The translations under genes were made by a program, and so were the position numbers. Shown here one piece after another: positions 53,035-61,649 of a stretch of 64,000 nt of DNA. Position 1 is the first letter of the stretch; the number at the start of each line of letters is the position of its first letter. Below the pieces are notes generated by a model. That model did no database searches. It was not told where the DNA came from and saw only the letters and a program-made list of their open reading frames with translations. This DNA comes from Pseudomonas sp. Au-Pse12. Lineage in GTDB: Bacteria; Pseudomonadota; Gammaproteobacteria; Pseudomonadales; Pseudomonadaceae. The stretch covers positions 124,001 through 188,000 of the forward strand of contig NZ_JAJTTH010000006.1 in assembly GCF_021341665.1 (NCBI RefSeq), given 5' to 3'.

Positions 53035-53991
53035 ATGAAACCTCGCTACCTACTGCTGTTGCCGCTGCTGATCGCCCTGACCGGGTGCAAGGAAGATTTC
53101 GCCACCCTGCACTTCCAGGAGTCGGTGCGTTCCGACCCCAAGGCCGGCCCGCAATACTCCGACCAATTGGTGCACGAAGCGTACAAGCAGAGCATCTACA
53201 GCGCGCTCGACGCCCAGGGCCTGGACCCGGATGCCATCGCCCTGGAACGCGACAAGGAGGATGACAAGGTGATCCACCTGCGCCTGGTGGACTACTCCCT
53301 GAGCCCGGAACAACGGGGCCGCCTCAAGGCGCTCTTCGAGCAGGTCACCGAGGCGCGCAAGGCCAGCTCGATGAACCTGCGCCTGGAGCTGGACAACGCC
53401 CATGCCAAGGTCACCCCGTCCGGCACCAGCGACTTGCCGGAGCGCATCGACGCCAACCTGGCGTTCGAGCCGCAGTTCGGCATGCTGCTGGACCGCAGCT
53501 ACGAAGACAGCATGCAGGCCATCGTCAACGCGAGCGAAATCCAAGGCCCGGTCAGCTGCAAGATCACCGCGCGCCTGACGCTGCCCATGCCCTTGAAACT
53601 GATCGCCTACGAAGCCCTTGAACAGGACAACAGCGAGCGCGGCCTGATCTCCTTGCTGACCCGCAGCGGCAGCATTGCCAAGGTGCCACTCAAGGTGCAT
53701 TTCGATGACCCGGACCTGAACCGGCTCCTGCAACAGAAAACCGTCCAGGCCTGGCCATCCAGCTCGAAGATCACCCGGCCCGCCCCCGTGCCCCTCGACG
53801 AATTCGCCATCGTCATCGGCTCCATCGGTGTCCAGACCCTGACCTCGGCCCTGCCCTTCGACACCCGCAAGGACGAGCTGCAAGCGCTGTGCGAGCAGAA
53901 GATGCAGACCCTGGGCCGGCCCTTTACCTTTTACATCGGCCGCTCCATGGACCGTCTGGTCAGCGTCGAACTGGCCTCGCCCAGCCCGTGA
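53035..53991 (+). CDS. putative lipoprotein of unknown function
   Basis: The 318-residue protein begins with a lipoprotein signal peptide ending in the lipobox LTGC (Cys at residue 19), so it should be a periplasm-facing lipoprotein. The mature part is a soluble, charged alpha/beta protein with no domain I recognise. ATG 53035 is placed where the signal peptide begins. It follows the small membrane protein by 83 bp on the same strand. Confidence 0.8.
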   Translation: MKPRYLLLLPLLIALTGCKEDFATLHFQESVRSDPKAGPQYSDQLVHEAYKQSIYSALDAQGLDPDAIALERDKEDDKVIHLRLVDYSLSPEQRGRLKALFEQVTEARKASSMNLRLELDNAHAKVTPSGTSDLPERIDANLAFEPQFGMLLDRSYEDSMQAIVNASEIQGPVSCKITARLTLPMPLKLIAYEALEQDNSERGLISLLTRSGSIAKVPLKVHFDDPDLNRLLQQKTVQAWPSSSKITRPAPVPLDEFAIVIGSIGVQTLTSALPFDTRKDELQALCEQKMQTLGRPFTFYIGRSMDRLVSVELASPSP

Positions 53992-54082
53992 AGCCATGGC
54001 AACACCTGCCCGGCGGGCGCCAACTTGATATTCAGCCCTGGCGCCGCCATCTAGGGCGCTCTACCTATTTGCGGAGCCCATC

Positions 54083-54517
54083 ATGTCCGAGCCACTGCTG
54101 ATTCCCTGCCCGCACTGCAACGGCCTCAACCGCATCCCCGGCGAACGCCTGGGCGATCAGCCCAAGTGCGGACGCTGCAAGGCCGAGGTCTTGCTGAACA
54201 AGCCTTTCGACTTGAAACAAGGCGACTACGCCAGCCAGATCAAGGGCGACCTGCCGTTGCTGGTGGACGTGTGGGCCGACTGGTGCGGGCCGTGCAAATC
54301 CTTTGCGCCGATCTTTGCGCAAGCCGCCACGCAACTGCGCGGCCAATGCCGGCTGGCCAAGCTCGACAGCGAAGCCAACCCGCAGTTGTCGGGACAATTG
54401 GGCATTCGCTCGATTCCCAGCCTGATCCTGTTCAAGAACGGCCGCGAAGTGGCTCGGCAAAGCGGCGCCTTGCCTTTGCCACAACTCATGGGCTGGTTGC
54501 GCAGCCAGGGGATTTAA
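54083..54517 (+). CDS. trxC: thioredoxin 2 (zinc-binding)
   Basis: TrxC reduces protein disulfides and helps in oxidative stress. The 144-residue protein has an N-terminal zinc ribbon with Cys9, Cys12, Cys29 and Cys32, and a thioredoxin fold with the active site WCGPC at residues 66-70. Both features define TrxC. A GGAG ribosome site precedes ATG 54083. Confidence 0.96.
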   Translation: MSEPLLIPCPHCNGLNRIPGERLGDQPKCGRCKAEVLLNKPFDLKQGDYASQIKGDLPLLVDVWADWCGPCKSFAPIFAQAATQLRGQCRLAKLDSEANPQLSGQLGIRSIPSLILFKNGREVARQSGALPLPQLMGWLRSQGI

Positions 54518-54527
54518 CGTGACGCCA

Positions 54528-54554
54528 TGAGCCGCAGGACACGCCCTGCGCTCA
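54528..54554. other. hairpin between convergent trxC and parA-like genes
   Basis: TGAGCCGCAGG (54528-54538) pairs with CCTGCGCTCA (54545-54554), with one bulged base. It lies in the 51-bp gap between two converging genes and may mark both transcript ends. No T-run is present. Confidence 0.45.
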
Positions 54555-54568
54555 CGACCACTTGAGGG

Positions 54569-55339
54569 TCAGGCGTTTTCCAGCAGGTTGTGCAGGTCGA
54601 CGAACTGCTGGGTCAGCTTGTGCCGTGGGTCGAGATGGATCAACGGCATGCTGGCCTGGTGCGATTCACGCATGCGCACCGAACTGCCCAGGTACACCGG
54701 CAGCACCGGCAGACCTTCGCTGATCAACTCATCGAGCATCTGCTGCGGCAGGCTGGCCCGGGCCTGGAACTGGTTGACCACGATGCCCTCGACCTCCAGG
54801 CCCTCGTTGTGGTCTTCCTTCAACTCTTCGATCTCTGCCAGCAGGCCGTACAGCGCCTGGCGGGAAAAACTGTCGCAGTCGAAGGGGATCAGCACGCGAT
54901 CGGCGGCGATCAGTGCCGATACCGCGTAAAAATTCAGGGCCGGCGGGGTATCCAGGTAGATCCGGTCGTAATCCTCGGCCAGTTCGTCCAGCAATTTGCG
55001 CAGCTTGTTGATCTTGTGCTTGGCCTCAAGCTTGGGCTGCAGGTCCGCCAGTTCGGCGGTGGCCGTGACCACGTGCAGGTTGTCGAAAGGCGTTTCGTAG
55101 ATATCCACCTGGTTCTTCTTGGCGAACGGCCCGGACGACAGGGTCTGCTTGAAGAAATCGGCAATGCCCATGGGAATGTCCTCGCCGGTCAGGCCGGTGA
55201 GGTACTGGGTCGAGTTGGCCTGGGCATCCAGGTCCACCAGCAAGGTGCGATAGCCCTCGCTGGCGCTGACCGCCGCCAGATTGCAGGCAATACTGGATTT
55301 GCCCACGCCACCTTTCTGATTGAACACCACACGCCGCAT
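54569..55339 (-). CDS. ParA/Soj-type ATPase
   Basis: The 256-residue protein is a deviant-Walker-A ATPase with KGGVGKSS at residues 9-16 and LLVDLDAQANST near 35. It also has a YLDTPPALNFYAVSALIAADRVLIP segment near 130 that holds the Walker B/switch region. Such proteins position chromosomes, plasmids or protein complexes. No parB or parS is adjacent, so this orphan ParA probably places a cellular structure rather than DNA (inference). ATG 55339 begins MRRVVFNQ; a start at 55360 lacks conservation. P. aeruginosa has a similar solitary ParA close to selO. Confidence 0.88.
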   Translation of the reverse strand: MRRVVFNQKGGVGKSSIACNLAAVSASEGYRTLLVDLDAQANSTQYLTGLTGEDIPMGIADFFKQTLSSGPFAKKNQVDIYETPFDNLHVVTATAELADLQPKLEAKHKINKLRKLLDELAEDYDRIYLDTPPALNFYAVSALIAADRVLIPFDCDSFSRQALYGLLAEIEELKEDHNEGLEVEGIVVNQFQARASLPQQMLDELISEGLPVLPVYLGSSVRMRESHQASMPLIHLDPRHKLTQQFVDLHNLLENA

Positions 55340-55684
55340 GTCTAGACCTCCCTGTATCAAAGATCACCGAGTGTAGTAGGCCACCTCACCCCTTAGCTAC
55401 CTCGACAGCGCAAGAGTTTGCACAGCCCCGGCGCCTCTGGCCCGGGCCAGGCAAAGGCCTGGCGAGGGGGGATGGCGCTCGGAGCAAGCATCGATAGTGG
55501 CAAATAGACACCTTTCGCCACCTCAGATTCGTCGCTTTTACGACCAACAGACCAAGCAGCATTTGCTACAAGCCAGTCGCACCGGGATAATGCGCGCCAC
55601 TGACGCCTTCGCGTCATTCAGGTCAATCGCCGTTCGAAGCGATACACCGCGTCAAGGAAGCCCGCAGGGGCGGGATGAAATCAA
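55340..55684. other. spacer between parA-like gene and the aryl-polyene cluster
   Basis: These 345 bp contain no convincing gene. Visible are a GCCAGGC-AAAG-GCCTGGC hairpin (55446-55463) and a sigma-70-like promoter facing the aryl-polyene genes (listed separately). The parA-like promoter must lie near 55350-55420 but shows no clear hexamers. Confidence 0.6.
55563..55591 (+). promoter_or_regulatory. candidate sigma-70 promoter of the aryl-polyene cluster
   Basis: TTGCTA (55563-55568), a 17-base spacer and GATAAT (55586-55591) match four and five of the six consensus positions. It lies 94 bp before the first gene of the cluster and is the best promoter in the spacer. Confidence 0.5.
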
Positions 55685-56404
55685 GTGATCAAGTTCAACA
55701 TCGCTCAATGGCGTGCGTGGGCCCCTGGGCTCGAAAGCGTGGACGCCTGGCAGGCCTGGAGCCATCAGCCGGCCCTGCCTGAAAACAGCGATGCCGCTCC
55801 CGATGTGTCCTTTCTCCCTGCCATGCAACGGCGCCGCCTCAGTCGCCTGGCGCGCATGGCCTTCAGCGTCGGCTGGCCCCTGGCCGAGGGCCTGGAACAG
55901 CTGCCACTGGTGTTCATCTCCCGGCATGGCGAAACCCCGCGCACCTTCGAGATCCTCAGCGACCTGGCCGCCGAGCAGCCGCTGTCGCCCACCCAGTTCA
56001 GCCTGTCGGTGCACAACGCGGTGATCGGCCTGTGGTCGATCATGCGCGGCGAAACCAGCGAGATGACCGCCCTGGCCGCCGCCGGTGATGGCCTGGAACA
56101 CGGCCTGCTGGAAGCCGCCACCCTGCTGGCCGACGGCGCGCCCCATGTGCTGCTGGTGATCACCGAGGAGCAGCCGCCCGAAGCCTATGCCAGCTGGATC
56201 GACGACGTGCCGTTCCCCTACGCCCTGGGCCTGCTGCTGACTCCGGGCGACGACTGGCAGCTGTCGTTGGGCAGCGACGACGGTCAAACGCCCAAGGCCC
56301 AATGGCCCCATGCCCTGAACCTGTTGCGCACCCTGCTGGGCGCGCAGACCTTTTGCCAACATGCCTGGATGAATCGTGTATGGACCTGGCAACGCAACCG
56401 CTGA
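55685..56404 (+). CDS. aryl-polyene chain-length-factor-like ketosynthase (short)
   Basis: The 239-residue protein is a truncated ketosynthase-like chain-length factor, the first gene of many aryl-polyene clusters (ApeC type). It has the N-terminal thiolase half with PLVFISRHGETPRTFEIL and a SLSVHNAVIGLWSI stretch. The usual catalytic Cys of that loop is absent: the position has His-Asn. It should pair with a full ketosynthase encoded further along, outside the window. The start is GTG 55685; the next gene overlaps its end by 25 bases. Confidence 0.85.
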   Translation: MIKFNIAQWRAWAPGLESVDAWQAWSHQPALPENSDAAPDVSFLPAMQRRRLSRLARMAFSVGWPLAEGLEQLPLVFISRHGETPRTFEILSDLAAEQPLSPTQFSLSVHNAVIGLWSIMRGETSEMTALAAAGDGLEHGLLEAATLLADGAPHVLLVITEEQPPEAYASWIDDVPFPYALGLLLTPGDDWQLSLGSDDGQTPKAQWPHALNLLRTLLGAQTFCQHAWMNRVWTWQRNR

Positions 56405-57201
56405 GTGCCAAGGGCCGCAATGCCTACTACTGGCGCCTGATGGCCACCGCGCTGAGCTTTGCACTGTTCGGAATAGGTGGTTTGTGCCTGCGCCTGGTGA
56501 TTTTCCCGCTGCTTGCCTGCCTGCCCGGCGATGCCCACAACCACCGCCAGCGGGCGCGCAACACCGTCAGCCGGCTGTTCTGGCTGTTTATCCGCTTCAT
56601 GGCCAGGAGTGGCGTGCTCACCTATGAGGTGCAAGGCGCCGAGCGGCTCGGGCGACCGGGGCAGATGATCATCGCCAACCACCCGTCGCTGATCGACGTG
56701 GTGTTCCTCATCGGCCTGGTGCGCGACGCCAACTGCGTGGTGAAACAGAGCCTGTGGAGCAACCCCTTTACCCGCGGGCCGGTGCGCGCCACCCAGTACA
56801 TCAGCAACGACGGCAGCCTGGACATGCTCGATGCGGCCTCCGGGGCACTGCGGGAAGGCCAGACCCTGATCGTCTTTCCCGAAGGCACCCGGACCCAGCC
56901 CGGCAGCGCCCCGGCCTTTCATCGGGGAGCCGCGGCCATCGCCCTGCGGGGTGCGAAAATCATTACCCCGGTGGTGATCCGGGTCAGCCCCAGCACCCTG
57001 ACCAAGGCCGAGCCCTGGTACCGCATCCCGCCACGCCGTGTGCACTTCAGTTTTCACGTCGGTGCCGATATAGACCCACAGACCTTTGCAGCCCAAGGCC
57101 CGGCGCCCCAGGCTTCGCGCAAGCTCAATGAGCACTTGCACCATTTTTTCATTAAGGAGCTCGCCAGAGATGAGCGATACACACCCGGACCTGATGCTTG
57201 A
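56380..57201 (+). CDS. PlsC-like 1-acylglycerol-3-phosphate O-acyltransferase of the aryl-polyene cluster
   Basis: The 273-residue membrane protein has one or two N-terminal helices (about 18-45), the acyltransferase motif NHPSLID (HX4D) near residue 99 and FPEGTRTQPGS near 166. In aryl-polyene clusters such enzymes are thought to attach the polyene acyl chain to a lipid anchor. ATG 56380 (MDLATQPLSAKG) lies inside the end of the preceding gene, showing coupled translation. Confidence 0.88.
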   Translation: MDLATQPLSAKGRNAYYWRLMATALSFALFGIGGLCLRLVIFPLLACLPGDAHNHRQRARNTVSRLFWLFIRFMARSGVLTYEVQGAERLGRPGQMIIANHPSLIDVVFLIGLVRDANCVVKQSLWSNPFTRGPVRATQYISNDGSLDMLDAASGALREGQTLIVFPEGTRTQPGSAPAFHRGAAAIALRGAKIITPVVIRVSPSTLTKAEPWYRIPPRRVHFSFHVGADIDPQTFAAQGPAPQASRKLNEHLHHFFIKELARDERYTPGPDA

Positions 57202-57442
57202 AATCAAACTGCTGATCATCGACGCCCTGGGCCTCGAAGACATCAGCGCCCAGGACATCGGCAACGATCAGACGCTGTTCGGCGAAGGCCTCGGCCTGGA
57301 CTCGGTGGACGCCCTGGAACTGGGCCTGGCGATCCAGAAAAAGTACGGCATCAAGATCGATGCCGACGCCAAGGACACCCGCAACCACTTCAGTAACGTG
57401 GCGAGCCTTGCGGCGTTCGTCACTGCAAAACAGGCAGCTTGA
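57170..57442 (+). CDS. acyl carrier protein 1 of the aryl-polyene cluster
   Basis: The 90-residue carrier protein has LGLDSVDALELG, whose Ser (near residue 45) takes the phosphopantetheine arm. Aryl-polyene clusters typically encode two such proteins, one for starter loading and one for chain growth. ATG 57170 overlaps the end of the acyltransferase gene; AAGGAG lies ten bases upstream. Confidence 0.92.
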   Translation: MSDTHPDLMLEIKLLIIDALGLEDISAQDIGNDQTLFGEGLGLDSVDALELGLAIQKKYGIKIDADAKDTRNHFSNVASLAAFVTAKQAA

Positions 57443-57451
57443 GAACCGACC

Positions 57452-57706
57452 ATGCAAACCCGTGACGACATCTTCAACACCCTGCGCGATGCCCTGGTCG
57501 AACTCTTCGAACTGGAGCCCGAGCGCATCAGCCTCGAATCCAACCTGTACCAGGACCTGGAAATCGACAGCATCGACGCGGTCGACCTGATCGACCACAT
57601 CAAGCGTCAGACCGGCAAGAAAATCGCCGCCGAGGAATTCAAGTCGGTGCGCACCGTCAACGACGTGGTCGAGGCGGTCTACCGTCTGGTCCAGCCGGCC
57701 GCATGA
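57452..57706 (+). CDS. acyl carrier protein 2 of the aryl-polyene cluster
   Basis: The 84-residue carrier protein has LEIDSIDAVDLIDHI, with the phosphopantetheine Ser near residue 38. It begins nine bases after the first carrier gene and differs clearly from it in sequence, so the two probably serve different partners. Confidence 0.92.
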   Translation: MQTRDDIFNTLRDALVELFELEPERISLESNLYQDLEIDSIDAVDLIDHIKRQTGKKIAAEEFKSVRTVNDVVEAVYRLVQPAA

Positions 57707-58248
57707 GCCGGCTGATCGGCCTGGGCTTGTTGCTGGCCGGCCTGCTTTACCCCTTCGCGGTGTACTTCGGCATGGAGCACTTCGCTCCGTGGCAGTTCGG
57801 CCTGCTGCTGGGCGGCCTGTGGCTGGCCCGGGCGCTGACCGGCGAACGCCGCCCCGGCAGCCTGTGGATGGCCGTTGCGGCGATCGCCTTCTGCCTGCTG
57901 CTGGCCTGGTTCGACAACCCGGCGCTGCTGCGCTGGTACCCGGTGCTGATCAGCAGCTTCATGCTCGGCCTGTTCGGCCTGAGCCTGAAATATGGCCCAC
58001 CGGTGGCGGAACGCCTGGCGCGCCTTGGCGAGCCGGACCTGCCGGAAAAAGCCATACGTTATACGCGTCAGGTGACCATCGCCTGGAGCGTGTTTTTCCT
58101 CTGTAACGGAGTGCTCGCCGCGGCCCTGACCCTGTGGGCGCCGCTGAGCTGGTGGACGTTGTACAACGGCCTGATCGCCTACGGGCTGATGGGCCTGCTG
58201 TTTGCCATTGAATGGCTGTTACGACAACGGGTAAGAGGCCGTAGATGA
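57703..58248 (+). CDS. COG4648-family membrane protein of the aryl-polyene cluster
   Basis: The 181-residue protein has about six membrane helices and the FGLSLKYGPPVAERLARLGEPDLP stretch that is typical of the small membrane protein found in aryl-polyene and xanthomonadin-like clusters. Its role is not established; membrane export or anchoring is possible. ATG overlaps the preceding stop by four bases, and the next gene overlaps by four. Confidence 0.85.
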   Translation: MSRLIGLGLLLAGLLYPFAVYFGMEHFAPWQFGLLLGGLWLARALTGERRPGSLWMAVAAIAFCLLLAWFDNPALLRWYPVLISSFMLGLFGLSLKYGPPVAERLARLGEPDLPEKAIRYTRQVTIAWSVFFLCNGVLAAALTLWAPLSWWTLYNGLIAYGLMGLLFAIEWLLRQRVRGRR

Positions 58249-59918
58249 ACTGGATTCCCCTTGAGCGGCTGTTGCTCAAGACACACACACCGCGGGCCGT
58301 CAGCGCCGCGCCGGCCATCGACCTGGAGCCCCTGCAGGCGCAGGCCCTGAGCCTGGCCGCCGCCCTGCAAGCCCGTGGCGTGCGGCGCCTGGCGGTGCAC
58401 CTGGAAGATGCCGTGGAACTGGCGGTGGCGCTGCTCGGCGCCTGGCGCGCCGGGGTCAGCGTGCTGCTGCCCGCCGACCTGCAAGCCCAGACCCGCCAGC
58501 GCTGGTCGAGCGAAGTCGACCTGTGGCTGACCGATCAGGACACGCCCCTGCAACAGTTGCAGGCCCAGCCCCTGGCACCGGCCGAACTGGACCTGGACAG
58601 CTGCCAGTTGAGCCTGTGCACCTCGGGCTCCAGCGGCGAACCCAAGCGCATCGAAAAGAACCTGCGGCAACTGGCCAACGAAGTCAGCGCCCTGGAACAG
58701 CTGTGGGGCGCTGACCTGGGCCAGGCCTGGATCATCGGCAGCGTCGCCACCCAGCACATCTACGGCTTGCTGTTCCGCGTACTCTGGCCGCTGTGTGCCG
58801 GGCGCCCCTTCGTGCGCCGCCAACTGCCCTTTCCCGAAGACCTGCAACGGGCCAGCCGCGAATGCCCGGCATTCGCCTGGGTGGCCAGCCCCGCGCTGCT
58901 CAAGCGCATGGGCGACAACCTCGACTGGCCAGCCCTGAGCCAGGTACGGCGGGTATTTTCCTCCGGCGGCGCCTTGCCCGCCGACGCCGCCAGCAGCCTG
59001 CAACAACGCCTGCGGCAATGGCCAACGGAGATCCTCGGCAGCTCGGAAACCGGTGGCATTGCCTGGCGTCAGGGCCAGGCCCTGTGGCAGCCCTTCGCTG
59101 ACGTGCGCCTGAGCCAGGACCCCGACGGCGCGCTGCTGATCGCCTCGCCCTACCTGCCGGCCGGGCATGTCGAACACACGGCCGATGCCGCGCGGATCGC
59201 CGAAGACGGGCGCTTCGAATTGCTGGGGCGCCTGGACCGCATCGTCAAGCTGGAAGAAAAACGCATCTCCCTGCCCATGCTGGAACAGGCCCTGGCCAGC
59301 CATGAGTGGGTGGCGGAAGCCCGGCTCGGGGTGATCGAAGACAACCGCGCCTACCTCGGCGCCCTGCTGGTGCTCAGCGAACCCGGCCTGCACGCCCTGC
59401 GCAACCAGGGCCGGCGCCACCTGACCCAGACCCTGCGCCAGCACCTGTCCCGGCACTGCGAGGCCTTGGCCCTGCCGCGACGCTGGCGCCTGGTGCGGCA
59501 ACTGCCGCTGAACAGCCAGGGCAAGTTGCCCCAGGCGCAGGTGCAGGCCCTGCTGCTGGCGCCACGCCCGCAGGCCCCGGAAGTGCTGGAGCAGGTGCAG
59601 CACGAGGACGAGTGGCAACTGCAATTGGCGATCCCGCCGGACCTGGCGTATTTCAGCGGGCACTTCCCGCAGACCCCGGTGCTGCCAGGGGTGGTGCAAG
59701 TGGATTGGGCCCTGGCCCTGGGCCAGCAACTGCTGGCACTGCCGGGACGCTTCACCGGCATGGAAGTGCTGAAGTTCCAGCAACTGGTGCGCCCCGGTGA
59801 TCGTATCCAGTTGAACCTGCGCTTCGATGCCCAGCGCCAGAAACTGTATTTCGCCTACCTCAATGACGGCGCTCCTTGCTCCAGTGGGCGGATCGTCCTG
59901 GAGGCCAGCTGTGGATAA
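58245..59918 (+). CDS. AMP-dependent aryl-acid ligase fused to a FabZ-like dehydratase
   Basis: The 557-residue protein has two parts. Residues 1 to about 440 form an adenylate-forming ligase (LCTSGSSGEPKRIEKN near 120, SSGGALP and EILGSSETGG near 250, GRLDRIVKLEEKRIS near 325) that should activate the aromatic starter acid for loading on a carrier protein. Residues from about 455 form a hotdog dehydratase (FSGHFPQTPVLPGV near 467). Separate ligase (ApeH) and dehydratase (ApeI) genes are described for the Xenorhabdus pathway; here they are one chain. The next gene starts inside its end. Confidence 0.87.
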   Translation: MNWIPLERLLLKTHTPRAVSAAPAIDLEPLQAQALSLAAALQARGVRRLAVHLEDAVELAVALLGAWRAGVSVLLPADLQAQTRQRWSSEVDLWLTDQDTPLQQLQAQPLAPAELDLDSCQLSLCTSGSSGEPKRIEKNLRQLANEVSALEQLWGADLGQAWIIGSVATQHIYGLLFRVLWPLCAGRPFVRRQLPFPEDLQRASRECPAFAWVASPALLKRMGDNLDWPALSQVRRVFSSGGALPADAASSLQQRLRQWPTEILGSSETGGIAWRQGQALWQPFADVRLSQDPDGALLIASPYLPAGHVEHTADAARIAEDGRFELLGRLDRIVKLEEKRISLPMLEQALASHEWVAEARLGVIEDNRAYLGALLVLSEPGLHALRNQGRRHLTQTLRQHLSRHCEALALPRRWRLVRQLPLNSQGKLPQAQVQALLLAPRPQAPEVLEQVQHEDEWQLQLAIPPDLAYFSGHFPQTPVLPGVVQVDWALALGQQLLALPGRFTGMEVLKFQQLVRPGDRIQLNLRFDAQRQKLYFAYLNDGAPCSSGRIVLEASCG

Positions 59919-60708
59919 CTCTTCCGGCTTCACGGCTGTAGGAGCTGGCTTGCCAGCGAAGGGGCCAACGCCGACCCACAGGCCCTGCGCCGTCATCCCG
60001 GTCTACAACCACGAAACCGCCGTGCCCGCGGTGGTCGACGCGCTGCTGGCCCGGGGCCTGCCCTGCGTGCTGGTGGACGATGCCAGCAGCCCCGAATGCG
60101 CCGCGGTGCTGGAGCACATGGCCAGCCGCGAGCAGGTGTTCCTGATTCGCCTGGCGATCAACCAGGGCAAGGGCGGCGCGGTCATGGCCGGCCTGCGCGA
60201 AGCCGCGCAGCTGGGTTTCAGCCACGCCCTGCAGGTGGACGCCGACGGCCAGCACGACCTGACGGATGTGGATCACTTCATCCAGCACTCCCAGGCCCAC
60301 CCCGAGGCGCTGGTCTGCGGTTATCCACAGTACGACGCCAGCGTGCCCAAGGGCCGCCTGTACGCCCGCTACCTGACCCATGTGTGGGTCTGGATCAACA
60401 GCCTGTCGCTGCAGATCCCGGATTCGATGTGCGGCTTCAGGGTCTATCCCCTGCCCGCGACATTGGCCCTGCTGGACTCGGTGCAACTGGGCCGGCGCAT
60501 GGACTTCGACCCGGAGATCCTAGTGCGCCTGTCCTGGCGCAACCAGCCCATGCGCTGGCTGCCGACCCGGGTGCACTACCCGCAGGACGGCCTGTCGCAC
60601 TTTCGCCTGTTCCACGACAACGCGCTGATTTCCAAGATGCACGCCAAGCTGTTCTTCGGCATGTTGCTGCGCCTGCCGCTGATCCTCTGGCGCCGGTGGC
60701 GCCCATGA
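59911..60708 (+). CDS. family 2 glycosyltransferase of the aryl-polyene cluster, REP-encoded N-terminus
   Basis: The 265-residue protein is a dolichyl-phosphate-mannose-synthase-like GT2 enzyme, with CAVIPVYNHE near residue 27, VLVDDASSP, VDADGQHDL (DXD-like) and a C-terminal amphipathic tail. It may glycosylate the polyene lipid. The start is GTG 59911, which has GGAGG six bases upstream and overlaps the previous gene by eight. The first 25 codons are not GT2-like, and part of them translates a REP palindrome (AVGAGLPAKGP). Confidence 0.87.
   Translation: MDNSSGFTAVGAGLPAKGPTPTHRPCAVIPVYNHETAVPAVVDALLARGLPCVLVDDASSPECAAVLEHMASREQVFLIRLAINQGKGGAVMAGLREAAQLGFSHALQVDADGQHDLTDVDHFIQHSQAHPEALVCGYPQYDASVPKGRLYARYLTHVWVWINSLSLQIPDSMCGFRVYPLPATLALLDSVQLGRRMDFDPEILVRLSWRNQPMRWLPTRVHYPQDGLSHFRLFHDNALISKMHAKLFFGMLLRLPLILWRRWRP
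59935..59966 (+). repeat. REP palindrome inside the glycosyltransferase coding region
   Basis: GTAGGAGCTGGCTTGCCAGC, followed by GAAGGGGCC, is the common Pseudomonas REP core with its GCTGGC-TT-GCCAGC hairpin (59944-59957). It is translated in frame near the N-terminus of the GT2 protein. Confidence 0.88.
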
Positions 60709-61649
60709 GCCAGACGCCCCCCAACGAACACTGGGCCGAGCACCAGGAACGCGGCAGCTTCTGGCTGATGAAGCTCACCGCCTTCGGCGTGCGGGTGCTG
60801 GGGCGCCGGCTGCTGAGCCCGGTGCTGTACGCCATCGTGTTCTACTTCTTCCTGTTCGGCCGCCGCGCCCGGCGCAGCATCTGGCAGTACCAGCAGCGCC
60901 TGGCCCAGTGGAGCGGGCGCAACGAGTTATACCCCAGCCACTGGCGGGTGTTCGGCCAGTTCATGGCCTTCGCCGATGCCCTGCTGGACAAGCTCGACGT
61001 GTGGAACGGCAAGTTGCGCATCGAGCAGATCGAGATCGTCGACCCGGCGCAGCTGCGCCATCAGCTGCGCGGTGAACGCGGGCAGATGCTGGTGGGCGCG
61101 CACCTGGGCAACCTGGAAGTCTGCCGGGCCCTGGCCGAGCTGGGGGAGCAGGTGACCATGAACGTGCTGGTGCACACCAAGCACGCCGAACGCTTCAACC
61201 GCCTGCTGGGCGAGGCCGGCGCCAGCAACCTGCGGCTGATCCAGGTCAGCGAGCTGGACCCGGCAATCATGCTGCAACTGAGCCAGCGCCTGGATCGCGG
61301 CGAGTGGCTGGCGATTGCCGGCGACCGCGTGCCATTGCACGGCGGGCGCAATGTGCGGGTGGATTTCCTCGGCCACCCGGCGGCCTTCCCCCAGGGCCCC
61401 TGGCTGCTGGCGGGGCTGCTCAAGTGCCCGGTCAACCTGCTGCTGTGCCTGAAACAGCAGGGCCGCTACCAGGTGATCCTCGAGCCCTTCGCCGAGGCCG
61501 TGCAGTGGAAACGCAACGACCGCCAGCAGGTGATCGCCCAGTGGACCGCCCGCTACGCCGAGCGCCTGGGCCAGTACTGCCTGCAGGCACCGCAACAATG
61601 GTTCAACTTTTACCCATTCTGGAAGACCGATGACGACCTCGACCCATGA
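60705..61649 (+). CDS. LpxL/HtrB-like acyltransferase of the aryl-polyene cluster
   Basis: The 314-residue protein has one N-terminal membrane helix (about 34-52) and the lysophospholipid/lipid-A acyltransferase motif GAHLGNLEV (HX4E) near residue 130, then GDRVPLHGGR near 207. It may acylate the glycosylated polyene or transfer the polyene chain. ATG 60705 overlaps the glycosyltransferase stop by four bases, and its own end overlaps the lyase gene by 20. Confidence 0.88.
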   Translation: MSQTPPNEHWAEHQERGSFWLMKLTAFGVRVLGRRLLSPVLYAIVFYFFLFGRRARRSIWQYQQRLAQWSGRNELYPSHWRVFGQFMAFADALLDKLDVWNGKLRIEQIEIVDPAQLRHQLRGERGQMLVGAHLGNLEVCRALAELGEQVTMNVLVHTKHAERFNRLLGEAGASNLRLIQVSELDPAIMLQLSQRLDRGEWLAIAGDRVPLHGGRNVRVDFLGHPAAFPQGPWLLAGLLKCPVNLLLCLKQQGRYQVILEPFAEAVQWKRNDRQQVIAQWTARYAERLGQYCLQAPQQWFNFYPFWKTDDDLDP

